From contig JAMWFC010000059.1 in NCBI GenBank assembly GCA_027475525.1, positions 682,001-746,000 on the forward strand: a DNA stretch of 64,000 nucleotides, read 5' to 3'. Position 1 is the stretch's first letter. Each line of letters begins with the position of its first letter. Under the pieces are notes generated by a model. That model was not told the origin of the DNA and did no database searches. It worked only from the letters and a program-made list of their open reading frames with translations. The translations under genes were made by a program, and so were the position numbers. The stretch comes from Macrolepiota albuminosa (taxonomy: Eukaryota; Basidiomycota; Agaricomycetes; Agaricales; Agaricaceae). Below are positions 22,601 to 34,149 of the stretch, piece by piece.

Positions 22601-23604
22601 GTCCTGTAAGCAAAGATGAGAGACTGGGGCAGAGAAGATGTTGGGGGTTGATTCCACAATTTAGTGCGTCTTCCGGGTTTAAATTGCCAGATTGTTTTCC
22701 AAATATTTGTAGGTGGCATCTTTCCCTTTGAAGGTCTAGGTGGCGCATCCCACAACCTGTCGTTGGAGGCACTCAGAGATGAAATGGTCTTTCTCACCAC
22801 ATAATATGTATAATGGAGTCACACTTGTTACTAGCGTCAACGATGCTATAAGCATTCAATAGAGTATTATGTAAGACAACATCTTGTATTCACTCTAGTT
22901 CTAGTCAAATCTGATACTGCAGTCTGATTCAGCACTGGGTGATACACACAAGATAGTTCTAGCTCGTAACCTCCAGTTACAGTATGCAAACACCTTCTCT
23001 TCTCCGTTGTTCCTGTACATCCTTCGGAACTTTGATCTAGGATCATCCCTTCTTCTGAAGCTGGTTACCCCATTTGTTGGTGAAGTTGGGGTCTTCAGGG
23101 TCTTCTGGGGATTCCTCCGGGCTTGGCACATTACCCAGGTTGTTGGCGGCCACGGCAGTGTTAAGTTGGGCCTGGGGGCGAGCACCGCTGCTAGGGTTAG
23201 CATTGAGTGAAGCGTTCCTCAGAACGCATCTGGAGGTTGAAGAGGTTGTTCTTGCCCTTGGCAATGGTGTCATAGATCCCAAACTTCCTGGAGAACTTGT
23301 CAACAAAGGCTTGCTAGCAGGAGAGCACCAGGTTGTTGGAGTCAAACTGGATGAGGGCCGTGTAGTGATCAAAGGTGATCTCCTGGAGGTACAAGGTGGC
23401 AAAGGCCATCTGGGAGCTGTCAACCTGAAACATGTTAAAACATTGAGTGAGGAAGGTATGCCATTTTTGGGGGTTCCAGCCCATGAATGCATTGGGTTTT
23501 TGGATATCCAGACACCCTTCACAGGCAAGGGCATCGCGAGTGAGGGTGCGGTGTGAGGGGTTTGATGGTGGTGAGGGTGGCCCTGGAGGTGGGAGTTGTG
23601 TCAT
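22601..23604 (-). pseudogene. Gypsy family F gag with a foreign-looking interruption
   Basis: The minus-strand gag starts near 23604 (MTQLPPPGPPSPPSNPSH). It contains MGWNPQKWHTFLTQCFNMF and YLQEITFDHYTALIQFDSNN, then continues in another frame with FVDKFSRKFGIYDTIAKGKN. A zinc-knuckle half CGEKDHFISEC lies near 22780-22800. Between about 22803 and 23045 the sequence loses all resemblance to gag, has a higher AT content and may be a small insertion. No second copy or TSD was identified. Confidence 0.65.
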
Positions 23605-23689
23605 GTGGTCAGTGGAGTGGCCCCAGGTGGAGCTCCGAGGGTGTCCTGGGGTGGTTCTGGGTAGGAGGGGTTGTGATAGCTATAGCTAA

Positions 23690-24540
23690 AGTTTTGACAA
23701 ATAAAATTAAATTTATAAAATTTTGCAAGTAACAAACCTTATGACTTACTTTAATAAACAGCTTCTAAAACAATGTTCCTACTTAGATCTCTATGTATTT
23801 TTTCAACAAACTTCTTTGCATATGATGCATGCAAATAACAAATTCAAGCTTTTCTTACTATAACCAACTTCAACAGACAGCTTCTAAGACCAACATTTCC
23901 AAACTCTTTGCATGCATATTTGTGCAAATAACAAACTCTATATATGTAAACCAAAGCTTTTTCTGCAAATTTTTTTGTGCACATTACATGCAAATCATGC
24001 AAAAGCAAAGCACAAAAAGCTATAGAATTGGTTGCAAATAATTTAGGCCTGTTATAAGCAGCATAATAAGATCAGTGATCTTACTTATCAAAAAAGGTGA
24101 TGAAATTACTGATCTGATCATGACAAGTCAAATCAGTAGCTATATGATCATCATGACAATTACTAATTATAATCTCTGACATATAAATTCTATTACTAAT
24201 AGTGCTTTAGTTGCTATGCAATAACTGAATTAAATTTTTAAACATAGTGATAAAAAAATTATAGGATTTTTTTTTATAGTGCTTTAGTTGCTATGCAATA
24301 ACTGAATTAAATTTTTAAACATAGTGATAAAAAAATTATAGGATTTTTTTTTAATATTTAATTAAAAGCTCTTGTTTATAAATAGCAGGCTGAAAGCTAA
24401 ATTTGTCTGCAAAGCAGCAACATGTGAAATGAAAAATATTAATACTTATTGTTTGTTCAAGCAATGTTATATAAAAACTTATTAAAGTAGGAACTTGCTT
24501 ATGCTCTTCTGTGCTTGCAAAGGATATAGTAATTTTGTAT
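23690..24540. other. AT-rich spacer with one 77-bp tandem duplication
   Basis: Strongly AT-rich, with recurrent CTTTGCATGCAAATAACAAA-type phrases and no coding frame of note. It lies where the 5' LTR of family F would be expected. That LTR could not be delimited. Confidence 0.45.
24201..24354 (+). repeat. 77-bp direct tandem duplication
   Basis: The segment starting AGTGCTTTAGTTGCTATGC at 24201 is repeated at 24278 almost without change, including the terminal poly-T run. Confidence 0.95.
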
Positions 24541-24976
24541 TGGACTTCTCTGAGGATTTAAAACATTGTTCTGTCTCGGGCAGTGAGATAACAATTAAAG
24601 GTCACTTACTTAAACTTATTGAGCAGGAGGTATCCTGCTTAATGCTGACAAAGCAGCATAAACTAATTGACTAGTGTATGGGAGCTAGCATAGCTTCCAA
24701 GGGTTTTAGGAGAATCTTTGAAATGCAACTTGGTAGGTACATCTTGCTATTGTAGGGTGCCCATGTGACTGTATGAGCTTCTCACTTAATAAAAAGAGTG
24801 CTGGTCAGTAGCAACCAGTAGAACTGGAGACTCAGCCCTGCACCAAAGAAGAAGTTCTAGCATTCAATAGTGTGATTTTAGTAGATCACAATGCTGAATG
24901 CATCAGAAATGTACCTAGTTTCTTTTTCAAGAAGGGCAGCTCTTTGTTTTGCACTCTCCTGTGCATAATGATCCAT
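24540..24976 (-). pseudogene. Third-gene remnant, middle part
   Basis: The sequence aligns block by block with the plus-strand view of 37490-37950 of the younger third gene: CTGTCTCGGGCAGT against CTGTCTTGGGCAGT, CTGACAAAGCAGCATAAACT against CTGACAAATCGGCGTAAACT, and the region around GTGTGATTTTAGTAGATCACAA. It is too decayed to give a continuous frame. It is cut at 24976 by an LTR fragment of family D. No LTR of its own element adjoins it. Confidence 0.75.
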
Positions 24977-25143
24977 CTGGAAGGGCGACCTCTAGAGGCT
25001 GTGGCTCAGTCACACAGCTGGCAGAGGGAGATCCAAAGTGTATTAGAATATATACTGACAATATCAATGTAGCTACTTACCTGGCAGAGGAAGATCCAAA
25101 GAGAACAAGTCTAGGGATTCCCTATGCCAGGTTGGACGCTTCT
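24977..25143 (-). repeat. LTR fragment of Gypsy family D
   Basis: Matches 31217-31385 closely, including both GATCCAAAG boxes. Its left end (TGGAAGGGCGACC) corresponds to the LTR terminus TGTAAGGGCGACC. It breaks off after GGTTGGACGCTTCT, exactly where the Copia family E LTR begins. Confidence 0.85.
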
Positions 25144-25446
25144 TGTTGGATGGCGACTACCGTAAGTGCCCTGAATTATGATGACCCTCTCATATATCTA
25201 CTAATTAACTTTACTCTTGTCTCACATATATATATACTGTACCGGTTCCATACGCACCCTCAGTCGAATACACGAAGACTGAGGGTGAGCAATGACACAC
25301 TTATATTGATGAACTACATACTTACACCTACCCTAGTTACACATACTTACTCGTGTATGTTCTAGATAGGTTTAACTGAGTTGAATACACAAAGACTGAG
25401 GTTACACATACTTACTCGTGTATGTTCTAGGTTCTAGGTTGTAACA
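25144..25446 (+). repeat. 5' LTR of Copia family E
   Basis: TGTTGGATGGCG at the start and GGTTGTAACA at the end give TG..CA, 303 bp. It contains the hairpin ACCCTCAGTC..GACTGAGGGT near 25257-25290, then a tail module TTACACATACTTACTCG at 25337 and again at 25402. A second, imperfect hairpin copy lies between the two tails. The same layout is found in the solo LTRs at 33811 and 34359. It is followed by GGTTAAGGG, an imperfect match to the primer-binding site seen in Copia family C. Confidence 0.8.
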
Positions 25447-25663
25447 GGTTAAGGGAGAGTGCTGCTCCGTATACTGAAGTATGACTTGACAACCAGACCT
25501 TGATTTTTTTTTTTCTCTCTGCGGACTGACCGTCCGATATTGGTGGGCTGCTGCTCTGATATTGTCTGATTACCAAGCACGCCACATCGTGTACCAATTG
25601 CCCTGAGGACACGCGTTGTTCTGGGTACTTACTGTCTTATCTTTCTTCTCCTTGATCTTGACT

Positions 25664-28600
25664 ATGGCTCCAACTGCTCCAACTGCTCCGACTGCTGAGA
25701 GTCCCGGAAGACCTATCCTGGACATTACAGATGCTGAGGGGGCAGAAATGCGAAGAACTGACAACTCTGCACCTGTGATCTCGCAGATCAAGGTGTCATT
25801 GTGTTACTCTGGGGAGCTGCTGGCTAAGGATGATGGCAAGTGGACTCCTTGGTCAAAATTCATGAAGCTCAAACTTATGATGTCAGGCCTATATGAGTAC
25901 ATCTTTGATCCTCCTGATATCCCTCACAGAACATTCAAACCATGCGCGTATTGTAATTGGAACCTGAATGACCGCCTGGCCTGCTCCTTCCTAATGCTCG
26001 GCCTATCCAAGTCAGAGCACAACTTGGCTAGTGACTCCATAAGCGCAAAGGAGTTGTGGGAATACTTGCAGGCAAGGCACGGTGGGGCTGGACCGGTTCA
26101 GCAAGTTTGTCTGCTACAGGAGGCCCTGACTACGAAGTGCTCTCCAGCTGAGCCAATCACGAAAACGATAGATCGGATCTATGAAAAGATCAATCGCATG
26201 TTTGACGTTGGGACTGTCACCAAGGACCTTTTGCAATCTATTGCGGCCTTATTTTCACTGTCTGACAACTCATTGTATGCAAGCGCACGATCGATTATCT
26301 CTCGTGACCTTGCAGCTGCTACTGCAGCCATGTCCTATGGTCCAGACAAAATCCGACGCTTCTTGGAGAATGAGCAGACCCTCTATGCTGCTGAAAGGGG
26401 AATGCCAGACCCCCAGCCCACAGTGTTGGCAACCCGCTCTATGACCAGAAGGGATGAGCTGGTTTGTGATGCTTGTAAGACAAGGGGACGCACAAATTAC
26501 ACGGGACATACGAAGCTGTGGTGTATCCTTGAAGGTGGTGGGATGGCTGGGAAGATGCTTGATGAGGCAAAGGCTGCCCATGTGGCACACTATAAGGCTA
26601 GGAAGGACAACCGTGAGAAGAAAAAGGGGGCTACAAGGCTCACGATTACCCCAGCCGGTGGTTCTGTATTCACAGTTGAGGGTGATGCTGAGGCTCTCGC
26701 AGCGTATATTGCTGCTCAGACAAACAAGGTGCCAGGTACAGCTCCCAAGGCTGAATTTGCAGGCCTAGCGGCAGATATGGTTCCCACAAGCCTTGAGGAT
26801 GCTGAGACCCTTGAATTTGATGCGTGGATTGCGCTGGAGGAGGAGTCTGTGACTATAGCCGACTGGAAGGACCATGCGTTACAGACTGTGACTGAAACTA
26901 CATTGACCAGTGCCACCACTACACACCCATTATACTTGGATTCTGGGGCAACCATACATATATCTCCAGATGCCACTGACTTCATCTCATTGAAACCCAT
27001 ACCAAACAAATCCATTAGAGGTGTTGGTGGATCGACAATCTTGGCTACCGCCATAGGACAGATAAGACTATGTCTTGCAAATGGCTCTTACCTCATACTC
27101 GATAATGCTCTCCTAGTTCCTAAAGCTACAGTTTGGCTCTCAGTCAGCCTAATGGCAAAGAAGGATGATATATTCACCTCGTTTAAAAACACAAAGGCAA
27201 AACTGTTCAGAGGAACCACGAATGAGCTGATTGCCAATGGAACCCTACTCCCTATGAAGAACCTATATGTGTTAGACCTCCACACCGAGCTTGCACTTAC
27301 AGTACACTCAGCACCCAATATTGTCATATGGCACCGCCGTTTGGGCCATGCAAATTACCAGACAATCATGGAGATGGCAAAGAAAGGCATGGTCAAAGGT
27401 ATGCCGTGTACCTTCTCTGCAAAACCGCCGAAGTGTAATGAATGTATTCTTGGCAAGCAATCCAGAACACCTGTTCCGAAAGTTAGAGAGGAAGGTGTTG
27501 GTCATAGGGCAACACGAAAGCTTGGCATTGTTTTGGTGGATCTGACTGGGAAGCAGGATGTGACGTTGTGCACTGGCAATAATTACATCATGAATATAGT
27601 CGACGACTACACAAATAAACCCTGGTCCATACCCTTGAAGCTGAAGAGCAATGCGTTTGGTGAACTCAAGGCATGGATCCTAGCACGACAAGTAGAGACA
27701 GGTCTGAAAGTTGGAATTCTGCGTTCTGGGAATGATTCAGAGATTATAGCCAAAGAAAATGAGATATGGTACCGGTCACAAGGGATAACAACGCAACATG
27801 GAGCTATATACACGTTGGCACACCTTGGACGCGTAGAACAGATGCATTGGACACTTATGGGAAAGAGCATTGCTATGAGACTATATTCAAAATGCACAGC
27901 ATTTCTCTGGGACGAGTTTTATTTAACAGCGGCTCATCTTCATGGGAAGACTAAAACCTCAGCTGTAAATGATGTAACACCAGACAAGCTATGATACGAT
28001 AAGAAACCGAACTATTCCTATATCTGTGAAATTGGCTGTTGTGTCTTTGTCCTAATCTTGGGGAAACACAATCCTAAGATCTACAAAAGGGCCATTGAAT
28101 GCACGCTAATAGGTTATGATCCCAAGGCCAAAGCTTATAGGTGTTACGACAGGGTATCAAAACGGGTATACAGCACATATCACATCAGATTTGTTGAGCA
28201 CCAAAACGACGATGCTATTAGAGACTTGAACTCATTAACTCCACCTCCAGATCATGCAGGGATCCCAACCATCGATGCCATAGCAAAAGGGGCAAAGGAC
28301 CAGCCATATATAATCTCTGATGATAATGAAGAGCTTGCACCCAATAGAAATCAAGAAAATGCCCCACAAAACATACCTGCAGACCCTATTCCTCCAGATC
28401 AACCAGAGGATCCAGATGTGTTAGCCAAACCAGTTCAAGAACTTCCACGACAATCAACATGGTTCCCAATACCAACAGCTAAAAGTAGACCTAACGATGC
28501 ACCAGAAACTCCAGTAGAACATGCTGTAAGGGAATCAAAGGAATCAGCAGATCGAATCCGTAAAGCTAGAGCTGACCATCGACATGCATTCGAACAGCTC

Positions 28601-28885
28601 CACCATAATGAACACCAAGAACCACGGGCTCTACAACCTGTGGAGGAGGAGAACATAGACCTCAATCAAGTGTTAGCAAGGCTGAATGTAACCAAAGATG
28701 ACCTAGGTATCAGTCCTGAAGATGTGGATCCAGAGGTATCAAGAACGTGGAACCAGGCCCAGCAATCTATTGATGCAGAACAATGGAAGTTAGCCTATGA
28801 AGATGAACTCAAATCCTTACGTGAAATGGGAGTGTATCACTTGATCCCCCGAAACAAGGTGCCTTCAGGACACAGAATACACCGT
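25664..28885 (+). pseudogene. Copia family E gag-protease-integrase and start of RT
   Basis: One reading frame from ATG 25664 (MAPTAPTAPTAESPGRP) runs to 28885 with a single in-frame TGA at 27992, where TGG would be expected (PDKL-stop-YDKKPN). In order it encodes a Copia gag, a Cys/His zinc motif (CDACKTRGRTNYTGHTKLWC), the protease box YLDSGATIHIS, the integrase zinc region (WHRRLGHANY..CNECILGKQ) and part of the integrase core. The integrase C-terminal region (GKHNPKIYKRAIECTLIGYD) and the first RT residues (WKLAYEDELKSLREMGVYHL) follow. The DDE region looks incomplete. RT is cut after HRIHR at 28885 by a family D LTR, so the RT and RNase H domains are missing. Confidence 0.85.
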
Positions 28886-28957
28886 TGTAAGGGCGACCTC
28901 TAGAGGCTGTGGCTCAGTCACACAGCTGGCAGAGGGAGATCCAAAGTGTATTAGAAT
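28886..28957 (-). repeat. Truncated LTR of Gypsy family D (3' side)
   Basis: TGTAAGGGCGACCTCTAG through GTGTATTAGAATT matches the first 70 bases of 31217-31577 and then passes directly into the element interior. On the minus strand this is the 3' LTR side of the family D element, shortened by deletion. It interrupts the Copia family E pol. Confidence 0.8.
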
Positions 28958-29128
28958 TCAAACGTCCTCATAGAGGGCCTCTCTATAAGGGAACGCCAAG
29001 GGAGGAGGATCCAGTAGGTCGAGGTCTGCAAAGGGGAGGTGTCCAACCCGGCAAGCCCGGATAGCAGCACGCTCACGGACTGACTCTCTACGCTCCTCTC
29101 TAACTTCCTTGGCACATGTGGAACACCG

Positions 29129-29640
29129 TCAAGGACAGCGGCTCATGCTCACCTTACCCTTGGCCCAGTCAATCTCAGGATTGTGATCACGCAGCCAGGA
29201 GAACCCAAGTATCATGTCCTGCTTTCCTAGGCTGGTAACCGCAAAGACTGCACGCTCAGAATGAGTCTGATAACGAAGGACTAAATCCACCACTGAGCAG
29301 ATGGATCCAGCTTCATTGAGCGTACCGTCAATGTTATAGACTGGAATAGGGTGAGAGAGGGGATGGGTAGTGAGCCAGTGTTGTTCCACATAATGGGTGT
29401 CTAGGAAGAGTCCAGTAGCGCAACTGTCCAAGAGAGCTATGACGCTTCGAGTCTGCTGAGTGTCAGTTGTCTCAATCTCCACATTCAGACGCAGAGAGTT
29501 GGGAGAGGGAGTAGAAGCAACAACATAGCGACGGGGAAGGCGTCGTTCCCAAGCTCCACATTCAGACGCAGAGAGTTGGGAGAGGGAGTAGAAGCAACAA
29601 CATATCAACGGGGAAGGCGTCGTTCCCAAGCTGGGACATG
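29129..29640 (-). pseudogene. Gypsy family D aspartic protease
   Basis: The frame contains VIALLDSCATGLFLDTHYVE (catalytic box DSCA instead of DSGA), the flap region around NIDGTLNEAGSICSVVDLVL, and the conserved end MILGFSWLRDHNPEIDW. Upstream a 77-bp tandem duplication (29479-29632) breaks the frame that linked it to gag. Beyond 29129 the pol region is gone. Confidence 0.8.
29479..29632 (+). repeat. 77-bp direct tandem duplication in Gypsy family D
   Basis: The unit starting CCACATTCAGACGCAGAGAG at 29479 is repeated at 29556, with changes only around CATAGCGACG/CATATCAACG. Because 77 is not a multiple of three, it shifts the gag-protease frame. Confidence 0.95.
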
Positions 29641-29837
29641 TGGTTGTCGGACAGGAGAAGGAGGAGAAGAAGTCTTAGCTGAGGCTTGGACCAAGGGGGT
29701 ATTTTGTACGTCGGAGGGGGTGCTTACAGTTTCAGTCAGAGAATCAGGAACAGGGAGCGATACATTAGAAGACTCTACTGATTGACATGTAAACTGATTA
29801 GCACCAGGCAGCGGAGGCGTACAACTCATCCATTGCT

Positions 29838-31111
29838 CTATTGAAAACCCTCCTCTGCAAAACCAAAGGACACATCCAATGGTTCTGCTACAGCTTCCAC
29901 AGGACCCATGGACTCCTCCAAAGGTTCTGCTTCAGTCTGTACATCTGGGGAGGGGTTTCCTCGAATGTCTCGGGCAGCAAGGAGCTGGAGAAGGAGCTCC
30001 TCCTGCTCTAAAGCTGAGAGATAGCGCACCTCTAATCCCTGGGGACAATACCGAGCAAAGTGACCAGGCTTTCCACAGCGACGGCAGAGGAGAGGAAGGG
30101 AGGAACGTTGACGAGAGGCATCAACATCCATAGGTACTCCAAAAGAAAGAGGACGTGCCACAGGTACCTGAGCTGGGGGTGGAGTGCGAAATGAAAGGGA
30201 GGGCTGGATGGGATGATGAGCAGAAAAAGATGCCTGTGGGGTGGAGCGAGGGGCAGTTCCATGGTGGAGCTCACGTCATAACTCCATGAGCTGCCACTGA
30301 TCACGTGCTACCTGATACCAGGTCTCGATACTTGTGTCATCAGATCGTCCCTCAGCCATGCTGTCGATCCGATCCATGAGAGAGGGAAGGAGGCCATCTC
30401 GGAAGGTGAGACAGAGCTGAAGACCATCCAGATAACAGGCCTGTTCAGCAAGAGCTCTGAAGGAGTCGATCTACTCATCTAGGGTCTGCTTCCCCTGCCC
30501 ATATCAATGAGGATCTTGGAGAGTGAGGGCTGCCACCTTAGCAGGGTCCAAGGGGAAGAACTCTGTCCAAAACTTGTTCTCAAACTGATCCCAACTTCCA
30601 AAACTCTCCACTCCTCCAGGGCATTGAAAGACTCGTAGCGCGTATGTTGAAGCTCGCCCAGACTTCATGTAGGGAGGAACCCAAGTGATCTTGAGAGCGT
30701 CAGAGGGAAAAGCCTCACCACTGAGCTGAATATAGGTGATGCAGGACTGCAGGAAACGCTCGCCTATCGCTCGGTCACCATTGAATGCATCTGGGAGTGC
30801 TGGGCGAGGAATATTGGCATGAACTGGGGGGGAGGCCCCAAAGCGAGGGACTGGGGGTGTGCCAGCCCTAACTGGAGGTGCCTGGAGAGGGGTAGGAGTG
30901 AGAGGGAGGCGCTCTAAGAGGGCCTGAAGGGAATGAGAGATGGTGTCTGTGGCCTGACATAATCCAGCAAGTTCGGTGGTATGGAGGGTGAGGGAAGCTT
31001 GAGTGGTCTGCACCTGAGTCTCCAGAGCAAGCAAGCAACCCCAGGCATCATCCTGAGGGGCAGAAGTGTCCCAGGGGAGTGTCTGAGGGGGCCGGTTGGG
31101 TCATAGAAGCA
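29838..31111 (-). pseudogene. Gypsy family D gag
   Basis: The start MTQPAPSDTPL (ATG near 31111) is followed after a one-base insertion by a frame from about 31034. That frame has a coiled-coil-like N-terminal part, a Pro-rich linker, and the gag core (LPDAFNGDRAIGERFLQSCI; FGSWDQFENKFWTEFFPLDP). In the same frame, after TGA and TAG stops, a CCHC knuckle CRRCGKPGHFARYC lies near 30050-30090. It is a structural protein for RNA packaging, now inactive. Confidence 0.8.
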
Positions 31112-31216
31112 ACAGAGGGGCAGGGAGTAATCCAGTGGGGGAGACCTAAAGGGGCAAGAGAGGGCTCAAGCAGGCTGAAGGGGGCTCCCAGACCGAAATG
31201 TAGAGACTTGTTCTGC

Positions 31217-31577
31217 TGTAAGGGCGACCTCTAGAGGCTGTGGCTCAGTCACACAGCTGGCAGAGGGAGATCCAAAGTGTATTAGAATATATACTGACAA
31301 TATCAAGGTAGCTACTCACCTGGCAGAGGGAGATCCAAAGAGAACAAGTCTGGGGATTCCCTATGCCAGGTTGGACGCTTCTGGGGCCTCTGAAGCGTGG
31401 GAAACAACTGTACAGTACAACAAAACCTTAAAAACTCGAAAATTGACTAACCAAACAAGTGTGCAAACAAGGGAGGAAAACTCCGGACTTTAGAAGTCAG
31501 AAAGGCAAACTCCGGCTTATCTAAGCAGCCTGGAGCGGTGCTGAAGGGCCCACACTTGTCTGAGTGATAGCTAAAGA
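31217..31577 (-). repeat. 5' LTR of Gypsy family D, minus orientation
   Basis: TGTAAGGGCGACC at 31217 and GGGCCCACA ending at 31553 give a 337-bp TG..CA interval; similarity to the plus-strand copy at 866 continues to about 31577. It stands upstream of the minus-strand gag. Its outer edge abuts a fragment of an FGAM-synthase gene. Confidence 0.8.
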
Positions 31578-32700
31578 ACTTGTGCCCTGCATTGGGTGTT
31601 GGTATCCCTGTTGGGAAGGATTCAATGTCGATGTTGATGAAGTGGAGGGAGGCTGAAGAACAAAAGGAAGTTAGCTCGCCTTTGTCGCTTATTGTTACTG
31701 CTTTCCCTTCTGTGGACGACGTCAGGACTACTTGGACACCTCAGCTCTAGACTGACATTGACAAAAACACCTGTCCTGTGTTTTTTTGACCTCGCTGACG
31801 GCAAACAGCGTCTCGGAGGCTCTGCCCTGGCACAGATATTCAAAGAAATTGGGTCTGAGGCTCCAGACGTCGATCTCTACTACTCATGCTGAGCTTCAGT
31901 AGATGTGGTCAGAGACGTCGTACAGAATGCAGGTGCTCTGTGACAATCCCACCTGCGCCACAGAGGAGTTCAGCCTTGTCAGAGACAAGTCACACACCAG
32001 CATTTTCTATGATCTTACATTTTCTTATCAGCCTTCTCAAAGCCTGTTCCGAAAACCCAAGGTTGTATTCTCTCTGAACAGGATGTCAATAGACAAGTAG
32101 AGATGGCATGGTCATTTGCCGCAGCAGGTTTTGATGCCGTCGACGTGCACATGTCTGACATACTCTCGGGCAACACTAGTCTCTCTGGATTTGTTGGACT
32201 TGCTGCTTGCGGTGGTTTCTGCTATGATGACATCCTTGGTGCTGGCAAAGGATGGGCGCACTCCGTACTTCTCAACGAAACTGTCCGCACCAAATTTGTA
32301 CAATCCTTCAAGCGTGAGGACTCGTTTGCACTGGGTGCCTGTAATAGTTGTCAATTCCTTAGTCACCTCTGTTAAATCATCTCTGGTGCACAGGATTGGC
32401 CTGATATTAAACCTAACAGGGCTGAATGCTTCGAGGGCCGTACGTTGATGGTGGAGATGGGTGGATAACGAAGTCACTCGTTCGTCGGTGTTCTTCAGTG
32501 AAATGGTCAGTTCTAAGTTACCTGTGGCCGTGGCACATGGAAAGGGTAGGGTTGTGTTTGGTTCGGAGGAAATGCGTCAACGGCTGGAAGGGTATGGGCT
32601 TGTGGCTGTACGGTTTGTCGATTCTCAAGGAAACCCAACAGAGAAGTACCCGCTGAACCCCAACTGCAGCCTTGGAGAAGGTGGTACAATAACAAAGGAC
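31577..32700 (+). pseudogene. ADE6: Phosphoribosylformylglycinamidine synthase (FGAM synthase) fragment
   Basis: The C-terminal part of the large purine-synthesis enzyme converting FGAR to FGAM. Readable blocks in family order are [75 protein letters not shown], and then the glutamine amidotransferase part: [40 protein letters not shown], the nucleophile region [15 protein letters not shown] and LVAVRFVDSQGNPTEKYPLN. There is a stop after WTPQL and at least two frame changes, and the section between the synthase core and the amidotransferase domain is shortened. The N-terminal two thirds are absent. It is a pseudogene fragment next to a retroelement LTR. Confidence 0.9.
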
Positions 32701-33182
32701 ATGAAAGAACGTGGACTCAGATCCACTGCTAGAGGGATCAACAAGAGTAGGAAGCCATCTGAACATTTCTGAGGCTGGGAAAGTTGGCTTCCGAGTCATT
32801 CATTGGCCACATCCACCAAAGAGTGTTGCTGCGCTATAAATACTACTACGAGATTGAGAAGGAAACATTGGAAACATTACCAATATTATGGTTCCAAGGA
32901 TCTCTTGCATCGAAGGTAAGAATCTGTGTTCCGTGAGTCGCGCATTTCATGGACATGAAAAAGATAACATACTGTCTCAATGTTGTTAGATTATACGTAT
33001 GGCTAGAGGACCCTGGCTATAGTGTCTGCGCCCCAATATGTAGTAAAGTTGTCTTGCAGGTCGGGGTGATTGATAACCCATCTTTTGTGTGGAGAAATAT
33101 TAAGAATATCAACACTGCGGCCTAGTTCGTCTCTCCGTATGGCCTAGGCCTTGCACCCCTCTTCAGTCTTCAAGTCCAGATC
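32701..33182. other. No gene recognised
   Basis: Sequence between the FGAM-synthase fragment and the next frame. Only short open frames without motifs. Confidence 0.4.
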
Positions 33183-33689
33183 CTAATACTCCTCAGGCAC
33201 AGTGTTGCTAAGGTGTTGCAGAGACCTTGACAATGTATGAGGTGTGAGTTCGTGCGTAGTCTTTGTGAGCTCGTATTTGCATGCCATGTGCCCAAATGCG
33301 CTGAGACCAATGAAAGTCGGCGGGGCAAGTTTGAAGTAATCACCAATCTGGCGACGCATCTGTTCATCGGCCTCAGCTTGAGCCGTAAGTACCTCGAGTT
33401 GGTCGAATGGCTTGACCTTGACATACATAGCAAGGATTGCCGCATTGTTATAGCTAATGACATAGTTTACAGCGAGATCGACTGGCACCATAGACCAAGG
33501 TGATGAAACCTAAAGGTGATAAGTGAGAGCTCCTTCAGATCCGTATCCTACCTTAGGTGTGACTTCCCAGCCTTGTTCCATGGGGAAGAAATGGGTCAAG
33601 AGTGCGTTCCAAGGGCCATTCCACGCATCGTCATTCTTTGAGTTCAGCAGAACAGCGTTAAACATTTCAAGCAGGGTTTGCAGATACAT
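33183..33689 (-). CDS. Conserved basidiomycete-type hypothetical protein, nuclease-like core
   Basis: From ATG 33689 the frame reads MYLQTLLEMFNAVLLNSKND and GPWNALLTHFFPMEQGWEV. After a candidate 42-bp intron (33551-33510; GTAGGA..TTTAG) it continues with VDLAVNYVISYNNAAILAMY, VKVKPF, TAQAEADEQMRRQIGDYF, and FIGLSAFGHMACKYE. The layout (a central Asp strand, then x-V-K-P, then ADEQMR and a GxSAxG strand) resembles a protein family frequent in Agaricomycetes that I associate with a PD-(D/E)xK nuclease-like fold; that link is from memory. The expected glutamate of ExK is Lys here (VKVKP), so activity is doubtful. The intron is short, and without it there is a TAG stop. About 155 residues. It may be a gene remnant. 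Confidence 0.5.
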
Positions 33690-33810
33690 GTTGAGTGAGG
33701 GAGTGAGAAAGCAGTGTTATTATCGAATTATCACAGGTGTGACATGACAGTCACTCAGACAATTCTCATACCGTTTTTCTGACCAATTGACGGCCTTGTG
33801 ATGTACCATA

Positions 33811-34102
33811 TGTTAGAAGTAGGAATCTAATATCACAGAGGTCACTCCTCAGTCTCCGTGTAATGACTCTATTTGCATACCTAATATCACAGAGGTCACT
33901 CTATAGTATGCGTAAGTTAATCCGTCCATTGTTCTCTAAGTAAACTGCATGCTCACCCTCAGTCTCTGTGTAATGACTGAGGGTGATTGTCATTCCTGTC
34001 CGTATAATATATCCTCATATTTTTCACCCAGCCCTGAGCGCGCGACCCTGACAGTAACAATCAATGCGCACGGTGATGCTATGACACGCGTGGATCTCAA
34101 CA
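33811..34102 (-). repeat. Solo Copia LTR with TSD CCATA
   Basis: On the minus strand it begins TGTTGAGATCC (34102) and ends CTTCTAACA (33811). It is flanked by CCATA at 33806-33810 and 34103-34107, a perfect 5-bp TSD. It contains the hairpin CACCCTCAGTC..GACTGAGGGTG (33954-33985) and two copies of the tail AGTGACCTCTGTGATATTAG with a second hairpin copy between them. No internal region remains, which implies LTR-LTR recombination. Confidence 0.85.
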
Positions 34103-34149
34103 CCATAGTACTTTGTCTCTTTCCATGTGAGCTTTGTCTTAGTAGCCAC

